A DNA stretch of 18,645 bases from JBBDNC01 sp040877875 (GCA_040877875.1 JBBDNC010000119.1:1-18645); one strand, 5' to 3'; positions 6,996 through 15,244 are shown, numbered from the stretch's first letter. Translations and numbers: made by a program. The notes: generated by a model not told the origin, from the sequence alone.

Positions 6996-7793
6996 TTGAA
7001 TTTAAAAGAAATTGAAATGGCGAAAATATCAGACAAAAATAATCATGTTGTATTAGCAATCGTTGCTCATCCGGACGATATAGAGATTTTGTGTGCAGGT
7101 ACCTTGTCCTTGCTAAGGCAAAAGGGTTGGCAAGTGCAGATGGCTACCATGACCGCCGGTGATTGTGGTTCAAGGGAACATGGTCCGGAGGAAATCAGTA
7201 AAATTCGAAAGGAGGAAGCTGTAAAAGCTGCTGCAATGATTGATGCCGGGTATCACTGTCTCGAATGCAAGGATCTGTTTATCATGTATGACCGACCAAC
7301 ATTACTTAAAACGATACGTCTGATACGACAATTAAGACCTGAGATCGTACTTACGATGAGCCCGTCCTGTTATATGATTGACCATGAAATGACAAGTAAG
7401 ATTGTACAAACCGCTTGTTTTGCAGCCGGTGCAGTGAATGTTAATACGGACGACGTCCCTCCATATTTTCATATCCCCCATCTTTATTATCTGGATCCCA
7501 TTGAAGGGAAAGACAAGTTCGGGACAATTATAACACCGGATTTTGTAGTTGATATTACAACGGTTATTGACCAAAAAAAGGAAATGCTGGCTTGCCACGA
7601 AAGTCAACGAAAATGGCTTTTGGAACATCACGGCATGGATGCCTACCTGGAGGCCATGAAAAAAATGTCTGCCGAACGGGGTGAATTTGTAAATGTAAAA
7701 TACGGGGAAGGCTTTCGTCAGCACTTGGGACATGCCTATCCTCAACATAATCTGCTTTTAAAAGAGCTGGAAGATTTTGCTCAGGTTATTTAA
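6996..7793 (+). CDS. PIG-L family deacetylase (LmbE-like zinc amidase)
   Basis: The zinc-binding signature AHPDDIE lies at residues 24-30, and a second motif, MIDHEMTS, places His130 as the likely third ligand. These enzymes remove N-acetyl or similar acyl groups from amino sugars and glycoconjugates; related bacterial members act on GlcNAc-linked compounds. Length (~260 residues) is normal and there is no signal peptide, so it is cytoplasmic. The start is uncertain: the TTG at 6996 has GGAGAAGGTG just upstream (6981-6990), while an ATG at 7017, seven codons in, has only A-rich sequence before it. Both leave the fold intact. Its place after two isomerases suggests it trims an acylated sugar in the same pathway (inference). 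Confidence 0.88.
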   Translation: MNLKEIEMAKISDKNNHVVLAIVAHPDDIEILCAGTLSLLRQKGWQVQMATMTAGDCGSREHGPEEISKIRKEEAVKAAAMIDAGYHCLECKDLFIMYDRPTLLKTIRLIRQLRPEIVLTMSPSCYMIDHEMTSKIVQTACFAAGAVNVNTDDVPPYFHIPHLYYLDPIEGKDKFGTIITPDFVVDITTVIDQKKEMLACHESQRKWLLEHHGMDAYLEAMKKMSAERGEFVNVKYGEGFRQHLGHAYPQHNLLLKELEDFAQVI

Positions 7794-7813
7794 CCGGTCT
7801 TCAGACAAGATGC

Positions 7814-8716
7814 TTATCTGAGTAGAATTTCAGCCAGTACAGGCAAGTGATCAGATGGATATCGTCCATTCCGATAGTAGGGGAGGATCGCATGCTTCGA
7901 AACCTCAATCGCGTCGTTTGTGAAGATATAGTCAATCCTGCGCTCTGACGGATCATCAGACAGGTAAAACCCCGAAAATGTAAACTCTGGCCCGACATGG
8001 GGTAGAACAGAGCTGTTATAAGCATCCTGAAGTGGAGAACGGCTTCCAGTCATAACCTGATAGGGATCAGAATCAGGAGTAACATTAAAGTCGCCCGTAA
8101 CAACTACAGGAAGATCACCGGAAATTTCACGAATGGTTTCCACGATCAGGCGGGCACTTTGCTGCCGGGCTTCGACTCCGATATGATCAAAATGAGTATT
8201 AAACACGTAGAAGGTCTTGCCGGTTGAAAGCTGCCTGAATTGCCCGAAAGTCAGAATTCGGGGCAGATCGGCATCCCAGCTTTTACTGGGTCTTCCCGGT
8301 GTTTCAGATAACCAAATTGTACTGTCACTTTCTGCGACAAGTTCATAGCGATTCCGATTGAAAAAAATAGCGGAAAACTCACCTTCCTCCACGCCATCAT
8401 CCCGTCCTACTCCAATCCAGTCCAGTTCTGGCGCCTGTTCATCGATATGCCGAAGCTGATGGAGTAATCCTTCCTGCGTCCCGACAAAATCTGTATCATG
8501 AAAGCGTATCAGGTTAACAACCCTGTCTTTTCGAAGGTCCCACCGGTTCTCACCATCCTCCGGATTGTCATAACGTAAATTATACGACATGACTCTCACA
8601 GCACTTGAGGTGTTGTTTATATTATCACTATTACTACTTGAATTGCAATTAGTTAAAGTCAGTAGAAAGAATAAAAAAATAGCGAAACAAAACAACCGGT
8701 TGATTTGTTCATGCAT
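7814..8716 (-). CDS. Endonuclease/exonuclease/phosphatase-fold lipoprotein
   Basis: A 300-residue protein with a lipoprotein signal (lipobox LTNC, Cys24), so it is probably anchored in an outer or inner membrane facing the periplasm or exterior. The EEP fold is clear from ordered motifs: VMSYNLRYDN near residue 42, GTQEG near residue 80, the central TGDFNVTP, and the C-terminal IDYIFTND and SDHLPVLAE. Family members hydrolyse phosphodiester or phosphomonoester bonds using a divalent metal. In exported Bacteroidota-type homologues the substrate is usually unknown, and nucleic acid, inositol phosphate or lipid head groups are all possible. It converges on the PIG-L gene with a 20-bp gap, where a short imperfect hairpin (7802-7820) overlaps its stop codon. 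Confidence 0.88.
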   Translation of the reverse strand: MHEQINRLFCFAIFLFFLLTLTNCNSSSNSDNINNTSSAVRVMSYNLRYDNPEDGENRWDLRKDRVVNLIRFHDTDFVGTQEGLLHQLRHIDEQAPELDWIGVGRDDGVEEGEFSAIFFNRNRYELVAESDSTIWLSETPGRPSKSWDADLPRILTFGQFRQLSTGKTFYVFNTHFDHIGVEARQQSARLIVETIREISGDLPVVVTGDFNVTPDSDPYQVMTGSRSPLQDAYNSSVLPHVGPEFTFSGFYLSDDPSERRIDYIFTNDAIEVSKHAILPYYRNGRYPSDHLPVLAEILLR

Positions 8717-8896
8717 TGAGTATGGGAATTAAATTAATAGTTTGGCTAAAACTCGATTTATTACCGCCTCAATGATACTTGAAAATTTCATGTCCCAAAA
8801 GTTCTATTTGATTTTTTGCCTAAATCTATCCTATCAAGAGCATAACCAGGTGTGCAACATTGGCAAATTTTACTGTTTTATGGTTGAACACAAACA

Positions 8897-8965
8897 TTAA
8901 AAAAGGACAAGGAAGAGTCCAAAAGCCAGGGTACTCAAAATAATCAGACGAAGCATGACAATCAT
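8897..8965 (-). CDS. Possible 22-residue membrane microprotein
   Basis: The ORF reads MIVMLRLIILSTLAFGLFLV plus two residues, then TAA. Nearly the whole peptide is one hydrophobic helix with a single Arg near the start, as in single-pass microproteins. Against it: no Shine-Dalgarno sequence precedes either candidate Met, and 22-codon ORFs arise by chance. Listed because it has the same character as the better-supported ORF at 12549-12626. Confidence 0.22.
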   Translation of the reverse strand: MIVMLRLIILSTLAFGLFLVLF

Positions 8966-9165
8966 TTTGCCGGTATGGTCAGAAACATTGTGACGTATTG
9001 AATATAAATTGCGGATCATAAGCTTATGGTTTGAAGGTTATTGGTTGGAATAAAAACGTGCAATATTCATACGAAATAGGATGAAATTGGTTTCATGCTG
9101 CCTGAGACGTCCATTTGAATCCATCAAATTAAAAAGGATACATATTTTACGATGGATCAAAATAA

Positions 9166-9183
9166 ATTCATTCGTGAATGAAT
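9166..9183 (-). terminator. Weak AT-rich hairpin after the TolB-like gene
   Basis: ATTCATTC-gt-GAATGAAT lies 33 bp beyond the minus-strand stop codon. On the minus strand it is followed by TTATTTT. The stem is AT-rich and the loop tight, so it is at best a weak terminator; an operator-like palindrome is the alternative. Confidence 0.3.
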
Positions 9184-9215
9184 GGAAAAGCGATGACGGT
9201 GATTAAATCTCCTCT

Positions 9216-10247
9216 CTATTTTGTCAACTGTCTTTTACGGGAACCGTCAGTAAGCATCATAAACACATGAGGTTCACCTTCTACTGTAGACATATATGCG
9301 ATCTTGTATCCGTCAGGCGACCAAGAACCGTTATACTCGTGGCTTTCGGACTGGGTTAAACTCTTAATATTATTACCATCTGTATCCATCACAAAAAGGT
9401 CAAATTTACCCTGCCGATTTGATGAAAATAGAATTTTTTGGCCGTCCGGCGACCATTCCGGAGAAATATCATGACTCGATCCGCTCGTCAGACGGAGTTT
9501 GTTACGACCATCTGAATCCATTATATAAATGTCATAAAAACCGGATATATCTGAAATAAATGCTATTTTTGATCCGTCGGGCGACCAAACCGGATCGAGA
9601 TCATAAGAAGGTGAATGAGTAAGTCTCGTCTGATCACTTCCATCCGTATTCATTACATAGATTTCCGGTTGGTAATCCCTGTCCGAAACGAATGCAATTT
9701 TTTCCCCGTCCGGTGAGAAACGGGGATGAATGTCTGTAGCATCGTTATGGGTGACCGGACGTCGATCCTGTGCACGAGAGTTCATTAAATAAATTTCATA
9801 ATTGCCTTTTTCACTGCGAAAATGCGCAGCGATTGTTTGTCCATCCGGCGACCATGAGGGTTTGTAACCGTCTCTTGCATATGTCTCGTACAGTTCTTTT
9901 ACCTTATAAACAACAGTATCAGGTGGAAAGGGACCGATTTTGTTTTCCCGATCCGAATAAAAAGCAAGTTTCTGTCCATCCGGTGACCAGGATGCATAGA
10001 GATCATTTGCCGGATGATGGGTTATGTTGGTTCGTTCTCTGCTCCAGATATTGAGGACATATATATCATAACTATTTCCTCCATTAATAGCTGAAAAGGC
10101 GATATTTTGTCCGTCGGGTGACCAATAAGGTCCCATATGCAGACTTTTGGGAATATTCTGAGCAGCCGAATCAAATATCAGCAAGGGACACAACATCACA
10201 ATCTTAAGATAGAAAAATACATATTGCTTGCAGGATCTCATCATCAT
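9216..10247 (-). CDS. Exported TolB-like seven-bladed beta-propeller (PD40 repeats)
   Basis: 343 residues with an N-terminal signal peptide (hydrophobic stretch YVFFYLKIVMLCPLLIF, likely cleavage near SAAQ at ~30). Seven WSPDG-type repeats follow, one per blade (WSPDGQ, WSPDGQ, WSPDGQ, FSPDGE, WSPDGS, WSPDGQ, WSPDGY). Each is followed by an IAFxSDR-like strand and a YDIYVMNxDG-like strand. This is the WD40-like PD40 domain of TolB and of DPP-type propellers. No TolB N-terminal domain and no peptidase domain are present, so it is a stand-alone propeller rather than true TolB. It is probably periplasmic or surface-bound and acts in protein or glycan binding; ligand unknown. It seems to be transcribed alone. 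Confidence 0.85.
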   Translation of the reverse strand: MMMRSCKQYVFFYLKIVMLCPLLIFDSAAQNIPKSLHMGPYWSPDGQNIAFSAINGGNSYDIYVLNIWSRERTNITHHPANDLYASWSPDGQKLAFYSDRENKIGPFPPDTVVYKVKELYETYARDGYKPSWSPDGQTIAAHFRSEKGNYEIYLMNSRAQDRRPVTHNDATDIHPRFSPDGEKIAFVSDRDYQPEIYVMNTDGSDQTRLTHSPSYDLDPVWSPDGSKIAFISDISGFYDIYIMDSDGRNKLRLTSGSSHDISPEWSPDGQKILFSSNRQGKFDLFVMDTDGNNIKSLTQSESHEYNGSWSPDGYKIAYMSTVEGEPHVFMMLTDGSRKRQLTK

Positions 10248-10552
10248 CTATGAGAATGTAATATATTATGGCTGGAAGTCTGTCGGACCTGACCGGTTTA
10301 GCTACCGAAGAAGATTGGATTAGATTACGTGTATTTCAACGTATGGCTTCACTAATCATTTTAACAGAGTACTTTATCTTCCTCAAACCTTATACACCCT
10401 CTTTTTTTACCGACCACCTGATTTAAGAAACTCCTCATGATTTGTCACACTCAATATATAATAATAACGTGATGGTTATTAGTCAATTCCTGCCAAACAG
10501 GCTCATTTAGCCAGATTCATATTTTGTATAACCTTTTATTTCACTTCCAGCC
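10248..10552. other. Divergent spacer between TolB-like and GDPD genes
   Basis: A 305-bp AT-rich region with no credible ORF. It holds repeat copy 2 (10274-10293), 26 bp before the TolB-like start codon. It should also contain both divergent promoters; I could not assign their boxes with confidence. Confidence 0.5.
10274..10293 (-). repeat. Dispersed intergenic motif, copy 2
   Basis: The plus strand reads GGAAGTCTGTCGGACCTGAC; read on the minus strand it gives AGGTCCGACAGACTTCCAG, matching copy 1 at 14 contiguous bases and copy 3 (15231-15245) at GTCCGACAGACTTC. Confidence 0.5.
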
Positions 10553-12427
10553 TTGATTAATCGATATTTTATTTTCGATTCTACAATTCAAACCGCCTGG
10601 AAAAGGATGCTGTATCTACGAAAGCCCATGGCGTTATGGACGGTTGTGGTATGGGTATCCGTAGCAATTTTGCTCACCCCTCTCTCTTCGTTTCTTCTCG
10701 GTTGGGGGATATTCAGGGGAGATCAGATGATTATCGGAAATCTGGAATTGATAGAGTGGATTCTGACCCCGGCCGGAGCTGTATATGGGGTTCTTGTTAT
10801 TGTACTTGCGATCATCTCATCCGTAGTTCATTTTGCAGGTTTATTTTACATGATAACGGACGATTTGGAAGGAAGTTCGCCTTCTGTCCGTTATACGGTA
10901 GTAAAGATTATCAAGCATCTTCCGGTGATTATCAGGCTCTGTTTGGCGGTTGCTGTGATGGGTATCAGCCTGATCCTTCCTCTTCTTGCAGGGTTATGGG
11001 GGATCTACTCCATCTTCCTTGGTGAATTTGATATTAACTATTATCTGTCTGTCCAGCCTGCAGAGTGGCAAATTGCATTGATGGCTGCCTTGATTTGGGG
11101 GGGATGCTGGTTATTTGCGGTTTTATTTATTTCAGGTAAGTCCCTTGCTGCACTTCCGGCCTATTTATCCGGATACCGTCCTGTAAATAAGGCGATTCAA
11201 CAATCATGGAGGCTTGCCCGGAACCGATCCGGCCGCTTGCTCCGGCTGATGCTGGGATCGATTGGAGTATGGATGCTCATTCGATTAGTGGCTAATTTAA
11301 TGTTCTTTCTGACTGCTTCGTTTGTCATGGACCAGATAGCGGATTTCTCTACCTCATTGCGCCCGACCATTTTGGTTACAGGTATTATCCTGATCGCTTC
11401 ATTCATACTTGATTCTGTCATCGTATTTTTCGGCTTTTGTTTCATCTCTACTGTCTTGACGAAATTTTATTATGAGCATACCAGACTGCATCTGGAAGCT
11501 CCGTCGGTTCCAGGGATCACTGAATTGCCGGGGCGAATCTTAACCAGGACGATCCCCTGGCTTCGTCCAGTACGCCTGATTCCGATTTTAATTATTTTGG
11601 GAGCCGGAAGCTTCACTGTTAGCGGATTCATGCTCGATCGAATACCGGACGCAGAATCCGTTATGATCTCAGCTCACCGGGCAGGTCCTCCCTCCAGTCC
11701 TGAAAATACGCTATCGGCCCTGGAAAAAACGATTGAATCGGGAGCCGATTATTCTGAAATCGATGCCCAGCTTACACGGGACAGTGTTGTAGTATTAGTA
11801 CATGATGTTGATTTGATGCGGGTAGCAGGGAATCCAAGAAGGATCGCTCAATCAGACTATGCAGATATACGGAATATTGTTCAACGGCCTGATGATAAGA
11901 CTCCTCCCCGGATGAGACGAATAGCGACACTTGGTGAATTCCTGGACCGTGCCCATCAAAACATCAGCCTGATGATTGAACTGAAATATTATGGCTGGGA
12001 CCCTTTACTTGCTGAACGTGTGGTACAAGAAGTACGTGAACGGAACATGGAGAATGAGGTGGTTATTATGTCGCTGAACCTGAGAGCTTTGGAACAAGTT
12101 CGAAATCTGGCTCCGGAAATCGTGACGGGGTATGTGGCTTCTGTAGTAGTTGGGGATGTGAGCCGCCTGCCGGTTCAATTCGTTGCAATTGCACATCAAG
12201 CTATAACCCTGGATTTAATCCGTTCGCTCAAAACGCGGGACATTGAATTGTATGTCTGGACAGTAAACCGTGCGGAAAGAATGGCTGATATGATGGAGCG
12301 TGGAGTGGATGGCATTATTACGGATCATCCATCTTTGGGAGTTCAGGTGCGAAATGAATTCCGGGATCTATCAGCTGCAGAAAGACTCATGTTGCGATTC
12401 CGGAAATTTCTTGTAGAAATGAAATAG
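10553..12427 (+). CDS. Membrane-anchored glycerophosphodiester phosphodiesterase
   Basis: 624 residues. The first ~345 form a membrane domain with several hydrophobic helices (for example VVVWVSVAILLTPLSSFLLG and VTGIILIASFILDSVIVFF), as in GDPD proteins carrying the GPDPase membrane domain. A catalytic GDPD TIM barrel follows from ~370: His375 in AHRAG, Glu384-Asn385 in PENT, Glu402 and Asp404 in SEIDA, His417-Asp418, the IELKYYG strand, and the terminal VWTVN and GVDGIITDHP motifs. It hydrolyses glycerophosphodiesters to glycerol-3-phosphate and an alcohol, probably at the membrane face. The start is not settled: TTG at 10553 includes a plausible amphipathic N-terminus but lacks a clear ribosome site; ATG at 10607 is the alternative. 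It stands alone on its strand. Confidence 0.9.
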   Translation: MINRYFIFDSTIQTAWKRMLYLRKPMALWTVVVWVSVAILLTPLSSFLLGWGIFRGDQMIIGNLELIEWILTPAGAVYGVLVIVLAIISSVVHFAGLFYMITDDLEGSSPSVRYTVVKIIKHLPVIIRLCLAVAVMGISLILPLLAGLWGIYSIFLGEFDINYYLSVQPAEWQIALMAALIWGGCWLFAVLFISGKSLAALPAYLSGYRPVNKAIQQSWRLARNRSGRLLRLMLGSIGVWMLIRLVANLMFFLTASFVMDQIADFSTSLRPTILVTGIILIASFILDSVIVFFGFCFISTVLTKFYYEHTRLHLEAPSVPGITELPGRILTRTIPWLRPVRLIPILIILGAGSFTVSGFMLDRIPDAESVMISAHRAGPPSSPENTLSALEKTIESGADYSEIDAQLTRDSVVVLVHDVDLMRVAGNPRRIAQSDYADIRNIVQRPDDKTPPRMRRIATLGEFLDRAHQNISLMIELKYYGWDPLLAERVVQEVRERNMENEVVIMSLNLRALEQVRNLAPEIVTGYVASVVVGDVSRLPVQFVAIAHQAITLDLIRSLKTRDIELYVWTVNRAERMADMMERGVDGIITDHPSLGVQVRNEFRDLSAAERLMLRFRKFLVEMK

Positions 12428-12548
12428 GACTCTTTCGAAAGGTTTATTTCCTGAATTTATTGAGCATCCCTGTACAAAACCATAAAATATCTCAAATCGG
12501 GCAACAGGATGAATAAAACTGGAGTCACCGGAAGTACCATCTGAAAAG

Positions 12549-12626
12549 TTAGATAACCGACATGATTATAAACAGGACCAAGGCAAAAGTTATTGTAAGA
12601 AGGGTTAAAAATTTATCTTTCTCCAT
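12549..12626 (-). CDS. Candidate 25-residue single-pass membrane microprotein
   Basis: The ORF starts MEKDKFLTLLTITFALVLFI and ends IMSVI, then TAA. A short charged N-terminus (E, K, D, K) is followed by one uninterrupted ~19-residue hydrophobic helix, the standard form of bacterial membrane microproteins. The start is well supported: GGAGG lies at 12634-12638 (minus strand), seven bases before the ATG. The upstream leader can fold into a nested hairpin whose 3' arm runs into this ribosome binding site. It sits alone in the 310-bp spacer between two convergent genes. I do not recognise a family; function unknown. Chance remains possible for 25 codons, but the strong binding site plus the helix make it more likely than not to be translated. 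Confidence 0.5.
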   Translation of the reverse strand: MEKDKFLTLLTITFALVLFIIMSVI

Positions 12627-12636
12627 GGCCAGGCCT

Positions 12637-12683
12637 CCGATAAGTATGTTAGCGGGTTAACATCTCTTTTATAATCTTATCGG
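12637..12683 (-). promoter_or_regulatory. Nested hairpin in the microprotein leader
   Basis: Outer arms: CCGATAAG (12637-12644) and CTTATCGG (12676-12683), eight perfect base pairs. Nested inside: ATGTTA (12646-12651) and TAACAT (12658-12663), closing on six bases. On the minus strand the 3' outer arm shares its last bases with the GGAGG ribosome site (12634-12638), so folding would partly hide it. This resembles a translational control element (an RNA thermometer or attenuator-like leader). No uridine tract directly follows, so it does not look like a terminator. Confidence 0.4.
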
Positions 12684-12737
12684 CGGTAAAATTGAGAACT
12701 TAAATTAATTTTTTTTTATTTTTGCGACAAGTCAAAA

Positions 12738-13547
12738 TCAAGGGTTCTGTCTTAAAAAGGCCATATTATCGGGATTTATTTTCCAGGCTGAAAGTTGTCT
12801 GTCTTTATGAGTCCTGCCATGAGAGAATAACAGGATGTGAATTTGGATCAGCCTGATAGAGAACAGTTGATTCTTTATTTCTTCTTTACTCTTCTCGAGT
12901 TCGTAGCGTATGTTCGCTTCATCCATAACACTGAGATAGGGGTGAGTAACCGTATGACTTCCGAATTCATGAAATTCCCGATCAAACGATCGGATCTCTT
13001 TCCACGTAATCAATTCTGTTCCCGGTTCTACAAACAGGACATCGTACAGGTATTGATCAATAGAGCCACCCACAGGGAAATCTCCGTTGCGGACTCGCTC
13101 ATAGGCTTCATCTATCACCTGATAGGCCTCCTCAACATCTCCGCTTTCGAATAATTGACCGGCATTTCTGTGATATTGATAGACATCCTGAAAACCGAGG
13201 TATCGAATGGCTGAGGCGCGCTCAAAAAAATTATCTTTATTTGTCTGCAGGGTGACTGTCTCTTCAATGATTTCATTTACATCACGTCCAACAAATTCTC
13301 CCTGATACTCAGAGTCGGGGATAGCCCCTGTAATCAGGTAAAAAGTGCCGGGAAAACCGAATTCATTCATCATTGGAAGAGCAATCCGGAAATGATTGAT
13401 CGTGCTGTCGTCATAAGTCAGGGAAACAGCTCCTTTTTTGCCGTATTGCCATTTAGTAATCACTGTTGGATCATGGGTTTGATGACTGCACGACAGCAGA
13501 AAAAAAAGGATCGTAACGGGAAGGATCTTATATGTTTTCTTCTTCAT
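12738..13547 (-). CDS. Polysaccharide deacetylase lipoprotein, C-terminus truncated
   Basis: 269 residues with a lipoprotein signal (lipobox LLSC, Cys20). A NodB-type deacetylase start is clear: GAVSLTYDDSTINHF around residue 40 (motif 1, the catalytic/metal Asp pair) and HEFGSHTVTHPYLS around residue 192 (motif 2, HxxxH zinc ligands). A helical insertion of ~100 residues lies between them. After KSKEEIKNQL (~228) the family pattern stops: the later catalytic strands (motifs 3-5) are missing and the tail is atypical. The gene probably lost its 3' part and now ends in unrelated sequence, so it is likely inactive. A GGA-rich site precedes the ATG. It begins 35 bp after the sugar symporter, so both were probably one operon for import and deacetylation of a glycan or sugar. 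Confidence 0.75.
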   Translation of the reverse strand: MKKKTYKILPVTILFFLLSCSHQTHDPTVITKWQYGKKGAVSLTYDDSTINHFRIALPMMNEFGFPGTFYLITGAIPDSEYQGEFVGRDVNEIIEETVTLQTNKDNFFERASAIRYLGFQDVYQYHRNAGQLFESGDVEEAYQVIDEAYERVRNGDFPVGGSIDQYLYDVLFVEPGTELITWKEIRSFDREFHEFGSHTVTHPYLSVMDEANIRYELEKSKEEIKNQLFSIRLIQIHILLFSHGRTHKDRQLSAWKINPDNMAFLRQNP

Positions 13548-13582
13548 AGGGTTCCTATTTTAATCATTCAGGAAGTGCTTTC

Positions 13583-14908
13583 TCAAGGACCCAGGAGTTT
13601 TTTCTCAAGTTCTTCCAATGAAATCTCTTTGGTTTCGGGCATGACTTTCCATACAAATATTAATTGCAGAACCATCATGAATGCAAAAAATGCGAAAATT
13701 GGCCCTCCCCCGAAGAGAGACTCGAGATATACAAAATTCCCGGCAATGAGAGCTGCAAAAATCCAGTGGGTACTGCTTCCCAGCGAATTGCCGAAAGAGC
13801 GGACAGAATTTGGGAAAATCTCAGAAATAAACACCCAGATAACCGCCCCCTGTCCAATGGCATGAGAGGCAATAAAAACGAAGATTAACAGTGGAACGGC
13901 AATGCCGGTAAAAGTTTGCGTAAAAAAGGCATACGCAATTGCAGACAAGGAAATGATATACCCGGTTGAGCCGATATACATGAGAAAACGCCTGCCGAAT
14001 TTATCGATCAAGGCCAGGCCCACCATGGTAAACACCAGATTTACGATACCTATGCCCACAGTTGAAAGCAGGGCAGTATCTGCCGGCATACCAGTCAGAT
14101 CAAATATTCGGGGCGCAAAATAAATAATGGCATTGATGCCGGATACCTGGTTAAAAAATGCAAACAGAAATGCCAGGATAATCGGATAGGTATACCGTTT
14201 TGAGAAAAAATCCTTGAGATTTGCAGTTCTCCCGATATCCCCGGATTGTATATTCTCAATGGAAGACTCAACGGTTTCCGGATTAATAACGGTAAGGATC
14301 TCCCTGGCTTCCCCGATTCTTCCTTTATTCAGAATCAACCATCTTGGGCTCTCCGGAACAAAGAATATCATAAATAGAAAACCTGTAGCAGGAATCACTT
14401 CCACTCCGAGCATCCATCTCCAGGATTCTTCGAATCCCGTACCGATTATATAGTTTGAGAAATAGGCGATGAGGATCCCCAAAACGATATTAAACTGAAA
14501 CAATGCAGTGAGAAGCCCTCTTTTTTCCGATGGAGCAATTTCCGAGATATACATTGGAGCAACGACCGAGGAAGCCCCAACACCCAGCCCCCCGATAAAC
14601 CGAAAAAACATCAGTAAATAAACATCCGGGGCAAGGGCCGACCCGGCAGCAGAGATCAGATACAGCAGGGCGATCCAGATAATGGTATTTTTTCTCCCCC
14701 ATCTTTGAGCCGGAATACCTCCAAACAATGCTCCGATAATCGTTCCATACAAAGCCATTGCCACCGTTTGTCCGATCATCACATCACTGAGCCCCCAAAA
14801 TAGCTGGATGTCTCTCTCGCCGCCGGAGATCACGGCAGTATCGAACCCGAAAAGAAATCCACCAAGGGATGCAGTGATAGCCCAGAAAAATATTTTATAG
14901 GTTTTCAT
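13583..14908 (-). CDS. Sugar porter MFS symporter (XylE/GLUT-type)
   Basis: 441 residues, 12 predicted membrane helices. The sugar porter signatures are all in order: GGFLFGFDTAVISG in helix 1, RWGRK after helix 2, the PESPRWL loop after helix 6, FNQVSGINAIIYFAPRIF in helix 7, DKFGRR after helix 8, and PETKEISLEELE at the C-terminus. It imports a monosaccharide with protons or by facilitated diffusion across the inner membrane; the sugar (xylose, glucose, galactose or another) cannot be decided. Full length compared with XylE-type porters (~450-490). It is the first gene of a two-gene minus-strand unit with the truncated deacetylase. Confidence 0.92.
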   Translation of the reverse strand: MKTYKIFFWAITASLGGFLFGFDTAVISGGERDIQLFWGLSDVMIGQTVAMALYGTIIGALFGGIPAQRWGRKNTIIWIALLYLISAAGSALAPDVYLLMFFRFIGGLGVGASSVVAPMYISEIAPSEKRGLLTALFQFNIVLGILIAYFSNYIIGTGFEESWRWMLGVEVIPATGFLFMIFFVPESPRWLILNKGRIGEAREILTVINPETVESSIENIQSGDIGRTANLKDFFSKRYTYPIILAFLFAFFNQVSGINAIIYFAPRIFDLTGMPADTALLSTVGIGIVNLVFTMVGLALIDKFGRRFLMYIGSTGYIISLSAIAYAFFTQTFTGIAVPLLIFVFIASHAIGQGAVIWVFISEIFPNSVRSFGNSLGSSTHWIFAALIAGNFVYLESLFGGGPIFAFFAFMMVLQLIFVWKVMPETKEISLEELEKKLLGP

Positions 14909-15244
14909 GGTTTCAAGAAATGGTATAGGTTAATCTTTGTTCACGTTAATATGTGAGAGTCAGGTGTAAAGGTATTAGAATCGGGGAATTTCGATGAAGA
15001 TAAATAACCTGTAAAAATTAAATTCGATCTCTTCAATAAAAAATGAATCTATTCTATTTGATGATGAGTTGAAAGGAGATCTTCAAAGCATGGATTTTTT
15101 TGACAGAGATAACGAGTGATTGAGCTCCTTAAAAAAATTAAAAAAGATGTGATTTGCTAATTTCTTGAAAATTACCCGTCCACAAATAGACGATTTCCTG
15201 GTGATTCGAATGGCTGATTGAGTGACTGGGAGTCCGACAGACTT
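14909..15244. other. 336-bp AT-rich spacer
   Basis: It carries the upstream region of the sugar porter (minus). GTTAAT is repeated at 14929-14934 and 14945-14950, 16 bp apart, near its start, and may be an operator or chance. The far end holds repeat copy 3 next to the DUF445 stop codon. No credible gene: an 8-codon frame after AAAGGAG near 15076 is too short to support. Confidence 0.45.

Larger units (their letters stand above)
8717..9215. other. 500-bp spacer with little coding content
   Basis: No conventional gene. It contains a possible 22-codon membrane ORF (8897-8965, minus), a perfect 12-bp palindrome CATAAGCTTATG (9017-9028) and an AT-rich hairpin after the TolB-like gene (9166-9183). 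It must hold the promoter of the minus-strand lipoprotein gene starting at 8716, but I could not assign -35/-10 boxes with confidence. Confidence 0.5.

Noticed and set aside
7802..7820. Imperfect hairpin CAGACAAG-atg-CTTATCTG between the convergent PIG-L and EEP genes
   Set aside because: No T-run on either side and it overlaps a stop codon; not enough for a terminator call.
9017..9028. Perfect 12-bp palindrome CATAAGCTTATG
   Set aside because: Isolated, contains the common HindIII hexamer, and lies >280 bp from any start codon; likely chance.
9216..10247. True TolB of the Tol-Pal system
   Set aside because: The TolB N-terminal domain is absent and no tol/pal genes are nearby; only the PD40 propeller is present.
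12432..12441. Palindrome CTTTCGAAAG just after the GDPD stop codon
   Set aside because: Short and AT-rich with only a weak T-containing flank; could be a weak terminator but not separable from chance.
12837..13154. 105-codon plus-strand frame opposite the deacetylase 3' end
   Set aside because: Antisense to a gene with two clear catalytic motifs, and no ribosome site or domain. It does not explain the truncated tail.
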